Notes: generated by a model not told the origin, from the letters alone. Positions 44,801 to 56,944 are shown, counted from the first letter of the stretch. The stretch: DNA of 64,000 nt from Owenia fusiformis (GCA_903813345.2 CAIIXF020000004.1:29701986-29765985); one strand, 5' to 3'. A program made the numbers and translations.

Positions 44801-47800
44801 AAACATCCCTAATACTATTAAGTCATAGGTTAACATTGAAATACATTGAATCTACTCGGTTCGTCTGCCATTTTGACTAAACTAAATTATTTACACTGAA
44901 CGAAAACAAATTCTTTGAAAATTCCCAGGAGCGTGGGATATCGCTATTTATCCCATGGTTGCAAGGATATAGATCGAATATCACATGAATATATATTTGA
45001 TATGTTGATCAAGATATCATATTTTAGCAAAAAACTCACAAACCATCGAATATCACTTTTAAACTATCGAATATCACGTCTTAAAAAGTGATATTCGATG
45101 GTTTGAAAAGTGATATTCGATAGTTTTAAAAGTGATATTCGATGGTTTCGAATTTTTTCATAAAAAATTCTTTTTACATTCTTTAATTATTTTCAAAAAT
45201 ATTTTAAAAAAATTCAAAATTTCAAAAAAATTTAACATTTTTTTCACAATTTTTTTCAATTATTTTTTCAAATTTTTTCTCAAATTTTATTTTTCAACTT
45301 TTTTCGCTGATGATGATTTCCCATGGGATAAACGGACAATCCTATGGTTTTTCAAAAATATCAATTATATCCACTCATGGATACAAATATCTTCACTCAT
45401 TCGCTGCGCTCACTCATGAAGATATCAATATCCACTCATGGATATAAATGATATTTTTTCAAAACCATAGGATATTCCTATAATATCTCACGGTTGTCTT
45501 ATCTGATTAGCATTGCCATTGAATATCGCCAGATATCCCACGACATGTGACCCGGTTTTGACCAATCATACTGTCGCTAGCTAGATAGTGATATAATAAT
45601 ATCAGTTATTACACATTTCAGGATGTGATACGGGAAATATTCCACGGAAGTAAAAATTGTATAACCACGAAAGCGCAGCTTGAGTGGTGATACTTTTTTT
45701 TACTGAGTGGAATATCATTCCCGTATCACATACGCTGAAACGTGTGATGACGATTTTATCAAATTCTATGTAGAAATCGAGTGATTTGGTTGGTAGCTTT
45801 CTTTGACGTTCTAACTTCTAGTTCCTCAAATGACGAGTTCATCATTTCTAAATAGTAACATAGCCTATATGTGACGTCATTTTGAATAAGGAAAGAATAG
45901 AATGAAGTTGTATGACGTCATTTCGTTACCATCGACAACGTGCGGTACGTGTGCTCGTATCATATGAAATTTATGTGATACGGGAAATACGTCATAGAAA
46001 GCAACCAATCAAATCACTAGATTTCTACCTAGCATGTGATAATATACAAATATTGAATTCTGTGGAGTTGAATATCTGTATATAATTCTGAAGGTGTATT
46101 AACCGCAGCCCGAAGGCCCTCGGGCAGATATATTATATTATCGGGATAATCCCAATATCCTGAACCTCATATAGGATAATCTCTATATATTTCTGAGAGA
46201 TGTATTCACGTTTAGAATACACCTTCAGAAATATATACAGATATTCAACTCCACAGAATTCAATATTTGTATATCATTACCCTCCACATATGTGGGTCTA
46301 GGTGGAGACCAGTAAATCGTTGGCAAGTCTTTCTCGAAGTGTTGCAATGTCTGTGTGGGAGGGGGCGGGGTTGCGCTTGACATAGCCCCCATGAAAAAGT
46401 CACAACAGGTCATGTTTGGAGATTTTCCATTAGCACAAGGCACGTGTACTAACTTTTCAATGTCTAAAGCTTGGTATTCAGTCGACTTTGTGTCAGCCAA
46501 CCATATCCCCATATAGATAAATGATATATTGTTGAAAAGAGGAAAAACGTGGCTCCGTGGCACGTTATAGATGAAATCACCGGTTTTGTGGTTTTAGGAT
46601 CCATTTGTTTGTTGCGTTTTTGGATTGTTGTAAATTTCTAAATTAAAGTCTCACACATCACATTTTAATACCATTGTGAAAGATTACAACATAAATCAAA
46701 GTTATTTATCCGGGGCCTTTAAGAGAAATCTTCATTACGTTTCAAGAATTTGCTCAGCTACAAGAATCTGAGTGATAAGTATCGAAAGGTATTCGTGATC
46801 AATGATTAGAGTCAGGTGTGTGTGGGTGGTGTTAAAGTGCCAGAAGCAAGACTCCCATAAAATATATACTCTACTTAATTTTATGCAATGGGACAGATGT
46901 GTATTCTATGATGTTTTAGCCCCATTGCCAAAGTATTGTGAATCAAATAGTGGACGTTGCATGGATAGATGTAAGTCTCCTTGGATATCACATGATCCGA
47001 GTTTAAAATGCCCGTATCATCGTCCACCTTTGTGCTGCAGTAAGTTGTCTTTTATAATGTAACACATTCTGAGAAATGTCCAAAGTTTGAAAACATATTT
47101 TATTTAATAAATCAGATTTTAAGAGTATAATCAGACATAAGTAAGGGATTTGATAATTAACAATTTTCGATAAGTCAATTGTAAAGAATCGACTTATGAA
47201 ATGTTTCCGTTCTTTTGACGTTCAATAGATCTTTAATCTATACATATGAAATCAAATTGGAAACCTGTACGTGTAAATCGCCCTATACAAATGCATGTCC
47301 TTTTCGCACATAAAACAGTCGTTTGGTTAAAGTGTTTACTTAGTCGTTTATGCATATAAATTTGTACAAAAACCGTCTACTGGTATTTGAGCTATCAAAG
47401 ATTACGTTCTTTTAAGAAAAATGGCGACGATTTTGAAATTAAGCTGCCATCTTTAAAATGCTTAATCGAGCTGAGTTCCTGTGTCTCTTGGCATCAGCAA
47501 ATAAAATTTAAACAAAACTTGTCTACTGGTATTTGGGAAATCAAAGATTACGTTTTACGAAAAATGGCGGCCATTTTGAATTGAGAGACCATATTGAACA
47601 TTCCTTCTCGAGCTGAAGTTCTACCACATAAAGCATAAGCCTATAAAATTTGAATCAAATCCGCCAACTGGTATTTGGGTTATTGGTATTTCGCCCGGAC
47701 AAAGTGACGGACTGACGGACGGACGGCTTTCCTATATTCCCTCAACCTTCGTTCGGTGGGATAATAATTTATTCACTGTTTGCACGGGGTACCATCAAAT

Positions 47801-50800
47801 AATTTTGGCAAAATCAAAGTAGAACTCTAGTTAAAAAATATATTGTGCTAAATTATTGCCATTTCTTAGTAAAATGTCGTTCTCCGGTACGTTGCCAAAA
47901 TTATTCGATGGTACCCCGTGGTTTGTGTTTGAGTAAATGAAACTTGAATTCCCTGACATACATACAAAATTGTATTTGATATCATCTTCTAGTTGCAAAT
48001 CTAAAGCGGCGCTGACGAAAGCCAAAAGCTGTCAGGAAAAAAAGCGAATGATTCACATGTATCTAGTAGGTTGATCAATATTTTTGACTGCATTGTCATA
48101 ATTTCTACATTCACGCCCGTAGATCTGAAGAAATAAACAGAGGGGGGGGGGGGATTGCCGACTTTTGCTAGAAGATTTATTCCTTCAAAGAAAGTTTAAG
48201 ACTAAATTGCTAAATGAATAGGTGCACGTCATCGGGAAATATGTAAGGACTTCTAGGATATTTTTGAACCGATAGGCTTCTGAGATTTAAATTAAGCAAC
48301 AGTGGTCTACATGACTTGTAATAAAAACATATAAATGACGTTATTATCGCAGAATTAATGGCATTGCTGATTTTAAACATAACTTTCCATGCCTTAAATA
48401 AAAAAAAATCGAAAATAATTAAAATTTAGTGGAGGGGGTGAACGGAGGGAGGGGGGGGGGTAATATGTCTTTAAGATGTAATAACCAACTTGTCAAAGAA
48501 AAACTGATAACATGCTAAATGAAATTGATCTTTCACAGCAGTCAATAAATAAACATTTGAGGGAGCTTAAATCAAACAAAAAGGGGGGTGATGATAACAT
48601 TACAAATAAAATGCTTAAACTGGTGGCAGATTCACTTGATGCAGAACTTCATAAACTTTTTAAACTCATTCTTACTAAAGGCAAATTTCCTAATTGTTGG
48701 AAGCAGGGCATTATTGTCCCCATTTTCAAAAATAAATCCTCAAAAGTTGACCCAGGGAACTATCGGCCAGTTTGCCTTTTAAGTAATATTTCCAAAATTT
48801 TTGAACGCGTCATATATGATTCAATATTCAAACATGTGTCATCTAACAATCTTTTGTATCAGAACCAATCCGGGTTTTTACCTGGGCATGACACTCAGAA
48901 ACAACTTGTATCTATTGTAAATATGATTACTTCAAATTTTGACCATAATATTTCTACTAGAGGGATCTTTCTTGATATTGAGGGTGCGTTTGACGGCGTC
49001 CCCCACTACTTACTTCTCCATAAGCTAAAATCATACGGTATCTGTGAGAACATTATTAATCTGATAGGGTCCTACCTTAATAACAGAAAATTAAAAGTTA
49101 GGGTGAATGGTACAACTTCAATAAATTCAGATACTCTATATGACAATATTGATGGGACAATGGAAGGGATTCTAGGGACAGGAGGAAGGGATTTAGGGGG
49201 GTTTGACAAAGGAGTAATAAATTGTGGGGTTCCTAAAGGGTCAATATTAGGTCCCCTGTTTTTCTTACTTTATATCAATGACCTAGCCGATGCAGTTTTA
49301 AATAGCACTCTGTACCTTTATGCTGATGATAGCTCAATTTTTCTACCTGTCAAAAAGGAGGACTCAGTTCATGAAACTTATCTAAAACTCCAAAGCGATG
49401 TTAATAGAATAGAGATCTGGTCAAAGACTTGGAAATTAAAATTTAAGACAAGTAAAAGTAAGGAAGTGTTTTTCCAGTCCAAAACTAGAACTCCAATTGC
49501 TCAAGTTCCTATTGTGTTAAATGGTGACTCTATCCCTTTCACCAATAGTCACAAACACCTTGGACTTATTTTAGACAAGGCTTTAAACTTTGAAGAACAC
49601 ATTAACAGTATAATTGTTAAATGTAACAGGATGTTGAACCCACTTATGGCACTAAAACATAACTTAAGATCACAACATCTATAGAAGATTTATGACGTCA
49701 TAAATAACAACAAAATGCCTTCCTATGTAAACCAGGCCTTTTCTTTATATAGAAATCATAATGTAATGAATAATGGAAATCGGTTACGCATAGTCAGATC
49801 TTTCAGAATACCAGCTCACTGTAAGGCCAAGATCAGAAAGGGTACAGTGATATCTTGTATAACAGCATGGGAGAAACTGCCTGGTGATTTGAAAGCTATC
49901 CAATCTAGAAATTGTTTTAAGTTTAACCTGAGGAAACATATTCAAAATTCTAAAATAAAGCTACCTACTCCAAAATTGCATCTTGATAGGAAGACAGAAT
50001 CAACTTTGAATAAGACTCGATGTGACTTTATTTTTAGGCAGCATTTATTCACACATAATTTTAGAAACATTGATATTCCAAGTTGTAATTGTGGCTTTAG
50101 ATCACAGTCTACAATGCACCTATTATTACACTGCTCTCTATTCATTGTTCAGCGAAACTTGTTTTTGGAAGAACTTGGGGAACTGCCATCCTTTGATTTA
50201 ACCGCGTTTGGTCAACTCAGACAGCAAGACAGGGTAAATTATTTGTTATACGGTGATTGCTCATTATCGTATCTGACAAATCAGAAAATTGTTGAAATGA
50301 CTGCAGGTTTTCTGCAGTTAATTGTTACTATTTTAAATGAGTAAGTTTTTATTTTTATATACTGTTCTGCATTACCGAGTTGATCCTTAAATCTCATTGC
50401 AACTTCACTTTACATTATATAAATTCTTGACTACCAGGGCCAATAATGCATTGCTTCGGCCCTTGCTGTGTCTGTAATTTGTTTTGTTTAAATGATAATA
50501 AAAAAACTTTAAACCTAAAAAAATGTAATAAATTGACATGAATTCGTGTATTTGAAAAATGAATCGAACTCAGTAACAGCTGGATGCAACAACTCCCAAA
50601 AGCGATAGATAGGGCTAGGGACAGTTGGAGTTATTGAAAATAAAGTTTATAACAGGTCGTGTAAATCCCCGTTGTCAAGACTTATTGCAAAAATTGACAT
50701 TTGCACGTTGGTGACACTGCGGCTTTTTTAATAGATATAATAGCCTATCCTAGAAGACCTAACATATTCCCCATTGTCGTTAGTCTATTTATTTAGCAAT

Positions 50801-52120
50801 TCAATCGTAAATCTTCTGTTGAAAAAATAAATCTTACAGAGTTGCTGAAATTTCTAGCAAAAATCGGCTACTACCCCCTCATACTTCATTCTACACGTAT
50901 AGTATCAGCAACTCGTATCAAATCTATTTCTTGAATGTGACATGTTAAATACATAGTGTCTAAATTGTATACCATGTTTAAATTTCCATTTTCTTCCACT
51001 AAACTCAGATATTCAATGATTCGAGTGAAATGCAAATATTATCCTACGTATAATATTTACAAAGGTAAGGACCAACAACACTTTCCTGTAAAAATCGCTA
51101 TTATCCCAAAAAATCGACAGATCAAAATGAAGGCTCTATCTTGTAAATGTATCGACCTAGCTTGTTATTCTTGATAGTATATTCAGCTAGCGAAATATAT
51201 TTGACATCATCCGTATTTAATAGATTACTTAAATATGTTTTTTTGTGAGAGTGCAAATTAGTGCCCCTCCCGACGCCCAACGTTCTAGTGAAGTAGGGGT
51301 TTCTTAGATTTGCGGCATTTTTATATCCCTAACATCTCGCTCAACATAACATTTTATTGTCTTTACTGTTAGAATGACCAAGTATGGCAATATACATAAT
51401 ACTATTATACTTAGCATTATTTGACTTTACAGTTTCTGTTAAAATTGTTTAGAATACCACTGTTTAGGTTTCTGGATGCGTATTAATAATCTGCAGAATT
51501 GTTACAAATAAACTCTGGTGATTCTCGTTAAATTGCAGTGATCTTCAAATGGTTATAGATATTATATGAATGAACCGAGGGATATTTTGTTTTGTATTCA
51601 TAGCAGTTTTTTAATCACTCGTGGTATATGGAGGAAGTAATACAAAACATATTTTGACCAAAACAGCAAGTCACAAAAACAATATCTTTATGATTATTCT
51701 CAACTGTGTGCTAGTTTATGAAAAAACTTGAGATAAGCTTACGCTAGACGTGGGGGAATAGGGTAGGTAAATATGTGATTCAACTTTACATGTCATAAAC
51801 AGATCGGATAATCATTTCAAAAGGTGAGTTAGATGCAATTTTATGACTACTTATGTGTGATTTGTACCCGAGAGTACGATCGTTCGGTGAAAGGTACCGA
51901 TAAAAGCGGTTTTAACTGGACAGTGCTGTTTGATCCCTACCTGTGATATATGGGTAGCACAGAAAGTCTGTATTTCAGGAGGCGTAACTTAACGTTTTTT
52001 GATAATAAGATATTTTCTGATTTTTAGCAAATTCGTCTTTTTATACTTTTTTTTATTTCAGATCAAGCAACATTACAAAGCAAAGACAAAGACAAACAAA
52101 GACAAACAAAGACAAGTTAA
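41849..52120 (+). CDS. Beta-defensin-like secreted peptide 2 (three exons, 83 aa, extended tail)
   Basis: Exons 41849-41921, 46920-47039 and 52062-52120 join in frame to 83 residues, with the same phase-1 introns as gene 1. The signal peptide (MNSLKLLVCIVAVAIIAESV, then SG) is nearly identical to that of gene 1. Cysteines at 31, 38, 42, 55, 63 and 64 keep the exact spacing C-x6-C-x3-C-x12-C-x7-CC, but few other mature residues match. Gene 1 ends CCG-stop; here the homologous third exon reads AATCAAGCA, so translation continues for 19 residues (NQATLQSKDKDKQRQTKTS) through a GACAAACAAA repeat before TAA. The tail adds net positive charge. Predicted role: extracellular antimicrobial peptide. 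The 5-kb introns hold fold-back elements, a pearl-like copy and a LINE. Expression and splicing are unproven. Confidence 0.7.
42543..42603. repeat. Short near-perfect hairpin in intron 1 of gene 2
   Basis: TTGACCTTACATGGGGATA pairs with TATCCCCATGTTAAGTCAA, one bulge, and the ATCATATAT/ATATAATGAT core pairs further. The size (~62 nt) and arm length resemble a pre-microRNA or a minimal fold-back element. Nothing else distinguishes the two. Confidence 0.55.
43428..44505. repeat. ~1.08-kb long-TIR fold-back element
   Basis: Outer arms (43428-43560 and 44350-44505) begin CATATTACTGGATGAG/CATATACTGGATGAG and include GATTCTGAAAATATTGGTGT in both. Further in, GGGGTACTAGGAAA and ATTCCTAGAATA blocks occur three or four times in alternating orientation, so shorter hairpins are nested inside. 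Two stretches of G (44344-44360) interrupt. No ORF. It lies in intron 1 of gene 2. Confidence 0.7.
44641..46277. repeat. Cluster of nested fold-back MITEs
   Basis: At least five hairpins lie head to tail in intron 1 of gene 2: 44641-44779 (arms ~60 bp, loop with GAAGCCCGAAGGGC), 45341-45471 (CCTATGGTTTTTCAAAAATA arms, loop TCGCTGCGCTC), 45611-45756 (GTGATACGGGAAATATTCCA), 45758-46041 (GTAGAAATCNAGTGATTTG) and 46043-46277 (GAATTCTGTGGAGTTGAATA arms, ~60 bp). TTATATCACTGTCTAGCTA near 44785 is inverted near 45580, so a larger ~820-bp element encloses the second. ATATCAC/GTGATAT words recur throughout. Non-coding. Confidence 0.7.
47367..47763 (+). repeat. Pearl-like element, 5'-truncated copy
   Basis: About two and a half core units (each with an AAAATGGCGNCNATTTTGAA word) precede an ACGG tract (GACGGACTGACGGACGGACG) and the end CCTTCGTTCGGTGGGATAAT, as in the copy ending at 22680. 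It sits in intron 2 of defensin-like gene 2, same orientation as the gene. Confidence 0.7.
48150..48420. repeat. Dispersed repeat shared with 56940-57300
   Basis: A poly-G run, then AAATTGCTAAATGAATAGG, ATATGTAAGGNCTTCTAG and CAACAGTGGTCTACATGAC occur in the same order as at 56945-57290. Both copies are non-coding. The poly-G tract at one end may mark the element's boundary. Confidence 0.6.
48484..50522 (+). pseudogene. 5'-truncated LINE (Jockey/CR1-type reverse transcriptase)
   Basis: The reverse transcriptase starts within the region before its first motifs (KSNKKGGDDNITNKML, WKQGIIVPIFK). It carries YRPVCLLSNISKIFE, FLDIEGAFDGVPH with the first catalytic Asp, VPKGSILGPLFFLLYIND and LYADDSS with the YADD catalytic pair. 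Compared with usual family members there are ~30 extra residues between NGTTS and GVPKGS, rich in Gly/Asp. An in-frame TAG at 49682-49684 breaks the frame, after which the C-terminus continues in the same frame to a Cys/His end (CNCGFRSQSTMHLLLHCSLF) and stops at 50344. The endonuclease is absent. An A-rich 3' tail ends near 50522. It inserted into intron 2 of defensin-like gene 2 in the same orientation. One stop in ~610 codons suggests moderate age. Clade is uncertain. Confidence 0.85.
50523..52061. other. Remainder of intron 2 of gene 2
   Basis: AT-rich, with short matches to the poly-G dispersed repeat family (near 50700-50880) and to gene 1 intron 2 (ACTCAGATATTCAATGATTC at about 51003). 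The latter confirms that the intron was part of the duplication. No gene seen. Confidence 0.5.
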
Positions 52121-52174
52121 CATGATCATTGTATTTGTACAAGTTACAGATTTATGTAGCGATAACACAATACA

Positions 52175-52180
52175 AATAAA
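52175..52180 (+). terminator. Poly(A) signal of defensin-like gene 2
   Basis: AATAAA about 55 bp after the stop, in an AAATAAAATAAAAT context matching that of gene 1. Confidence 0.6.
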
Positions 52181-52329
52181 ATAAAATATTTTACATCATT
52201 AATTACTCAATAGTTTTGTTTTGCACTTTTCATAAATTCAAAAATGTCATAAGTACAAGTTCATGGATCGACATGAATATGTAAGTGCTAGTGCGAACTG
52301 GCAAACACAAAAAATGGTTATACATTACA

Positions 52330-52600
52330 CAAATCCCAATTACTTTTATGCGAGTAAGTAGTTATCAGTTTCACCACAAGTAGGCTGGTTCGGCGTAAAT
52401 AGCATGGCGGGTATAGCAGAAAGTCCCCTTAAACTTGAATATTCACCGTTCTAGTGGATCAATTTTCAATTCACTTTTATGTATCTGATAGTCATACAAA
52501 TTAAAATATGTTCAGTAAAGTAAAATATTATCTGTCCACTAAAAGAAAAGATATTTCACTTTTTGTGATTTTATAACATAGGGTCTATGGGGAATCTCCC
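52330..52600. repeat. Dispersed repeat, inverted relative at 57690-57960
   Basis: CACCACAAGTAGGCTGGTTC, GCATGGCGGGTATAGCAGAA and ATATTTCACTTTTTGTGATT occur here and, reverse-complemented, at 57690-57960. The two copies are about 75-80% alike by eye. Non-coding. Confidence 0.6.
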
Positions 52601-52778
52601 CGACCTAGAAATTATATTTTAAACAAAAATTAATTTTTGAAAGTTGAGAAACAATTTTTGAAACCACATTTTCTAGATGTTATTTTACATGTAGATTTCA
52701 AATATGATGTCACGTTGACTGAATTCTGAATATTTAACGATGTAAATCAAGATTATTACTACTTGCATCTAGGCTATT

Positions 52779-53266
52779 CAACGTGAACACTGTCTAATCT
52801 CCCCTCCTCCGCCATTAAAGTACCATTAACACAATCCCAATCCAACGTGAACAAAAACAATGTCTAATCCCCCTCCTCTGCCATTAAAGCACCATTAACA
52901 TAATCCCAATCCAACGTGAACAAAAGCATTGCCTTATCTTCCCTCCTCCGCCATTAAAGTACCATTAACATAATCCCAATTCAACGTTTACAAAAACACT
53001 GTCTAATCTCCCCTTCTCCGCCATTAAAGCACAATTAACATAATCCCAATCCAACGTGAACAGAAACAATGTCTATTCCCCCTCCCCCGCCATTAAAATA
53101 CCATTAACATAATCCCGATTCAACGTGAGCAAAAACACTGTCTAATCTCGCTCCCCGCCATTAAAGTACCATAAACATAATCCCGATTCAACGTGAACAA
53201 AAACACTGTCTAATCTCCCCTCCTCCGCCATTAAAGTACCATCCCAATCCAAAGTGAACAAAAATT
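52779..53266. repeat. 69-bp tandem array, ~7 units
   Basis: Each unit reads CAACGTGAACAAAAACACTG, then TCTAATCTCCCCTCCTCCGC, then CATTAAAGTACCATTAACAT and AATCCCAATC. Units are ~85-95% alike, and the last is shortened. It starts ~600 bp after the second defensin-like gene. There is no spacer variability, so it is a minisatellite, not a CRISPR. Confidence 0.9.
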
Positions 53267-53384
53267 CAGATTGTATTACAATAGTGGATGGACAACATGG
53301 ATCATCATAAATGTCATATTTTTCCCCCTATTTTTCCTCTAACTTTACATCTAGCTCATTGTTTTTGTTGTAGATTTTTAAAGG

Positions 53385-53830
53385 TTAACGATAAGCTTCC
53401 TGTATAAAAACAATATGGCGGCTCTAGAAGAGTCAACCGGATCAGTCCATTTTTAAGAAATAAGGGTGGTTTTGTAAATTTTAGTTTATCGAAATCGTCT
53501 TGGAGATGAAGGTATCCGTTTACAATGATTTTGTAAACATCGAGAGAGTGAATTTTGTCCAAGGGATGCACGTACACCAACCAATATAACTCCTTGTATT
53601 AGAATTGCTCGGTTTCATTTGAAGGATAGAAGATCCCGAAATTTCACCTATTAATATAAAATTGATTTTTCAAGTTAAAATTCTCCCTTTTATGAATGTG
53701 TGACGATGTATACTATGATATTGCTAAATAAACAAGCAAAGGTGTTTACACAGCGACCTCAAACCTGTGAACCCTTTAGTATTGTTACGGGATCGGGCCT
53801 TTTATACTAAATATCTGCCAGCCATTTCTC
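53385..53830. repeat. Dispersed repeat related to piggyBac intron 1
   Basis: Same order of words as 12945-13215 (ATATGGCGGCTCTAGAAGAG, GGATCAGTCCATTTTTAAG, TCCGTTTACAATGATTTTG). A copy outside the transposon argues that the piggyBac intron segment is an independent mobile repeat. Confidence 0.55.
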
Positions 53831-55085
53831 AATATCATTGGATAATTTATTTGCCAATTCAAAATTCTGAAATAGTGTCACATGGTTCAATTTAAACGTG
53901 GTTTCAACAAAAATAGTAGATGCAAGCGGGGTACTCAAACAGCGTGCCACCTAGGATAAAGAAAAGAACTTATAGGGTCGCAAACTGTGCTCCTTGCAAA
54001 ATTGCATCATTCAAGTTGGAGTATGTGTTTTCCAACGTTATTTTAAGACGTTTATATTGAATTGTTTTCTTGTTTAATTTGTATATAGCAGCGAATATAA
54101 GAGTCTTACATGTGGCAGCAAAAATCAAATGCAAATATGAAAATTAAAACAGACTTTCAAACATGAGTAGATGAATTATATATTTGCAACTGACGTTTCT
54201 TAGACTGACACAGAATATCGATCATTTTCACGGAAATATTAAATCTTTACCAAGAACTTATATACGATATAACAAAATATTCCGTATTAAATCAGAACAT
54301 CATTATATAAACGTAAAAAACGCCGTGCCTTTTTTACTCAGAAATAACAAAGTGCGCTCATTTTCTCCAAAGGGCGTGCCATCATCTTTGCATTAACACA
54401 TTTTTGGAAATCAACGCGAATGTAGGCACTTATCATTGCTCGAACGTATCCTCGCCATTTCATTACTGTATTGAAACAGCATACTCATGTTGCTTTTACC
54501 ATTGTCCGAATGGTAATTTGTTGCTTTAACGTATCCTCTCAATAAAAGTGTGGCTTGTAGTTGCTTAAGTGCGCTTTGTTCATTCGCTAAGTTTGCTGTC
54601 ATCATAGCCCTGGCCCATGGTCTAAAATTAAAATGAGTTGACTCTCTACATTGACAAAGTACATGTACGAGAAGTATGCTCTCATCTTTCCGAGTATTCT
54701 TATACTTCCTCTTTATCCCCCTGAGCATCTCTGAGTATACCCTCATTATGCCCGAGTAGTATGGTCTTGTCGTTGATCGAGTGAAAACCGTTTACCAGGT
54801 GAATTCTCATCATTATCCAATTGTCTTCTCACCAGAGAGTGCTCCTATGATCGCTCTTAAAGACAGACTTTCTGAACCACCTGGTTGCTCATTAGACCTT
54901 ATAAGGCAAGTCACATCCATTAGGCTTGTCAATCAAATCCTTATCCAATCAGCTAATAGTGTTGCTTTATGGGATAATATTTATGTTTATAAACATAACA
55001 AAAGCACATGTTATAATTTCATACTTTACAGTCAGTGAACATGAACTGAATGATAGCAATTGACCAACATTTTTTTTAACCAAGA
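53831..55085. other. Non-coding, nothing recognised
   Basis: Open frames at 54411-54746 (-) and 54781-55038 (+) show no domain, repeat or splice support and are likely chance. No paired ends seen. Confidence 0.4.
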
Positions 55086-56944
55086 AACAGGATCTTAAGA
55101 GGTTCTGGACAAATCATTTGATTCTGGACTTGTCATATTTTTTTTTCAACGAAATCACATCCAAGGGTTGAATTTTTATTAGCTATTTAGAGAGTGAGTC
55201 CTGCCTAGTATTAATTTCAATAAAAAAGTTAAAATAGAACCCTATTTGAGAGTCAATCTAATACTTACATTACATTGATAAATTAAGGCAAATCCTGAAA
55301 TATTTTTAAAGTGCATTTTTTTATGAAATATTATCCAGCAAGTATTTCGATGAAACGGTCTTATTTAAATACAAATTATAACATGATGATATTTTTCATG
55401 AAACATTTTTCAATGAAATTCAATTGAAGGGTCAAGATAAAACGAGCTAATTTAGGTGAAAACCCTTACATGATGATGTGTTTTCATAACTTCTTTCATA
55501 AAATTCCATCAAGGGGTGAAGATAAAATGATCGAATTTAAGTGATTTAAGGATCACGAGAATATGTTTTCTTTGATATTTTCTATGAAATCCCATCCAAT
55601 GGTCAAGGTAAAATTTTGATTTTGATTTGGTATTAGGTCACGTGTTCGAAAGATCCATATAAGGCCCATAGAACCATATAGGAACGTCATTTTGAATGTC
55701 ACGTGATAGATCCATATACGGCTTTTAGAACCATGTCGGGAAAGATGAGGGGAAGCCCCTGACACCTGTTTCACGATTTTATCCAAACGTTGTTCGGATC
55801 ATTTCGAGTTAACACGAGTTAACATTCGTCTCATTCCGGAATCCTGGTGACAATTTTATACTCCATTGGAGTATTTTTGATCTACTTTTTCTGGATTTTG
55901 CCCTACTTATTATATCTTGACAACAAGCAAATCAAAAAGTTCGACATGAACGGGTCTCGATATGAAAGAACAAAAGTATTATATATAAATACCGAGCGTC
56001 AATTCAAAATGATCCTCACTTTTGTCTCCACTTAAATACGACTCGTCAGTTGTATCCAGAATAGTAGGACGCCTATGGCGCTAGTGAATAACCAAGTCCC
56101 AGGTGAGTGGTTCGTATCCCTCCGTGATATACTATTTTTGTTTTATTAAATACGACAGAAAGGAGCAAGGTGTAGGTTGAAAACAAGACGTTATTTGTTT
56201 CAAAACAGTTTGGAAACATTAATCTCTGATAATTTAAGGTTTTCCACTCCTGAAGGGCCTCTAGATCTATGAAATTCATTAATCAAGACAGTGTAAATCT
56301 TTTAGATATATGTAATACGTTTTCATACTTTAGCCTGTGGAATCAACTAAATATTACATTTTGGATTTTATTGATATCCTGTCATAGTCCTAATTTTTTT
56401 TCTGGAACATTATTTTTTCAACACTGATACAAATTTCCCTGATATTTCCCTGACATATCTACCGTTTCAAAATTCCCGGTCATCTTTGGCCCTTTTGACC
56501 TAATTTTAAAATTACCTGACATTTCCAGCACTTGGAAAATCAAGTCAATTTCCCTGAAATTTCCAGGTGTGTACGAACCCTGGAAATATCCCAATGGCTC
56601 GCCCTATGAATCGCTAGCACAGATTAGATTGATTAGTGTTTCAAAATGGTGGACGAAGTGTTTGATTAGATAATTTACATATTAAGCTTCTTAAAGGGGC
56701 AACAAGGCCTGTACATAGAAAATTCGAAATTTTTTACATTTTCTGAATTTTTAGGGCAACATTTGGCTTAACATCTTTTTTTATACATTTTTTCTTAAAA
56801 TGTATGGATAAACAATAAAATTTCTGCAATAAGCAGTGCAAATTCAGTTCAAAGCTTCTATAAAGGGAGTCCAACTTATAGATTTTGAAAATCCGACTCG
56901 TTTAAAGCAGCTTAAATCACGCCCGGTGATCATACAAAATGGAT

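Noticed and set aside
46225-46563. 112-codon frame on the - strand
   Set aside because: Its 5' half overlaps a fold-back MITE arm, it has no recognisable domain and no splice context; treated as chance.
52779-53266. Regular repeat array that could suggest CRISPR
   Set aside because: Units are contiguous ~69-bp copies without unique spacers, in an animal genome.
54411-54746. 111-codon frame on the - strand
   Set aside because: No motif, no neighbouring exons and no repeat homology support a gene.
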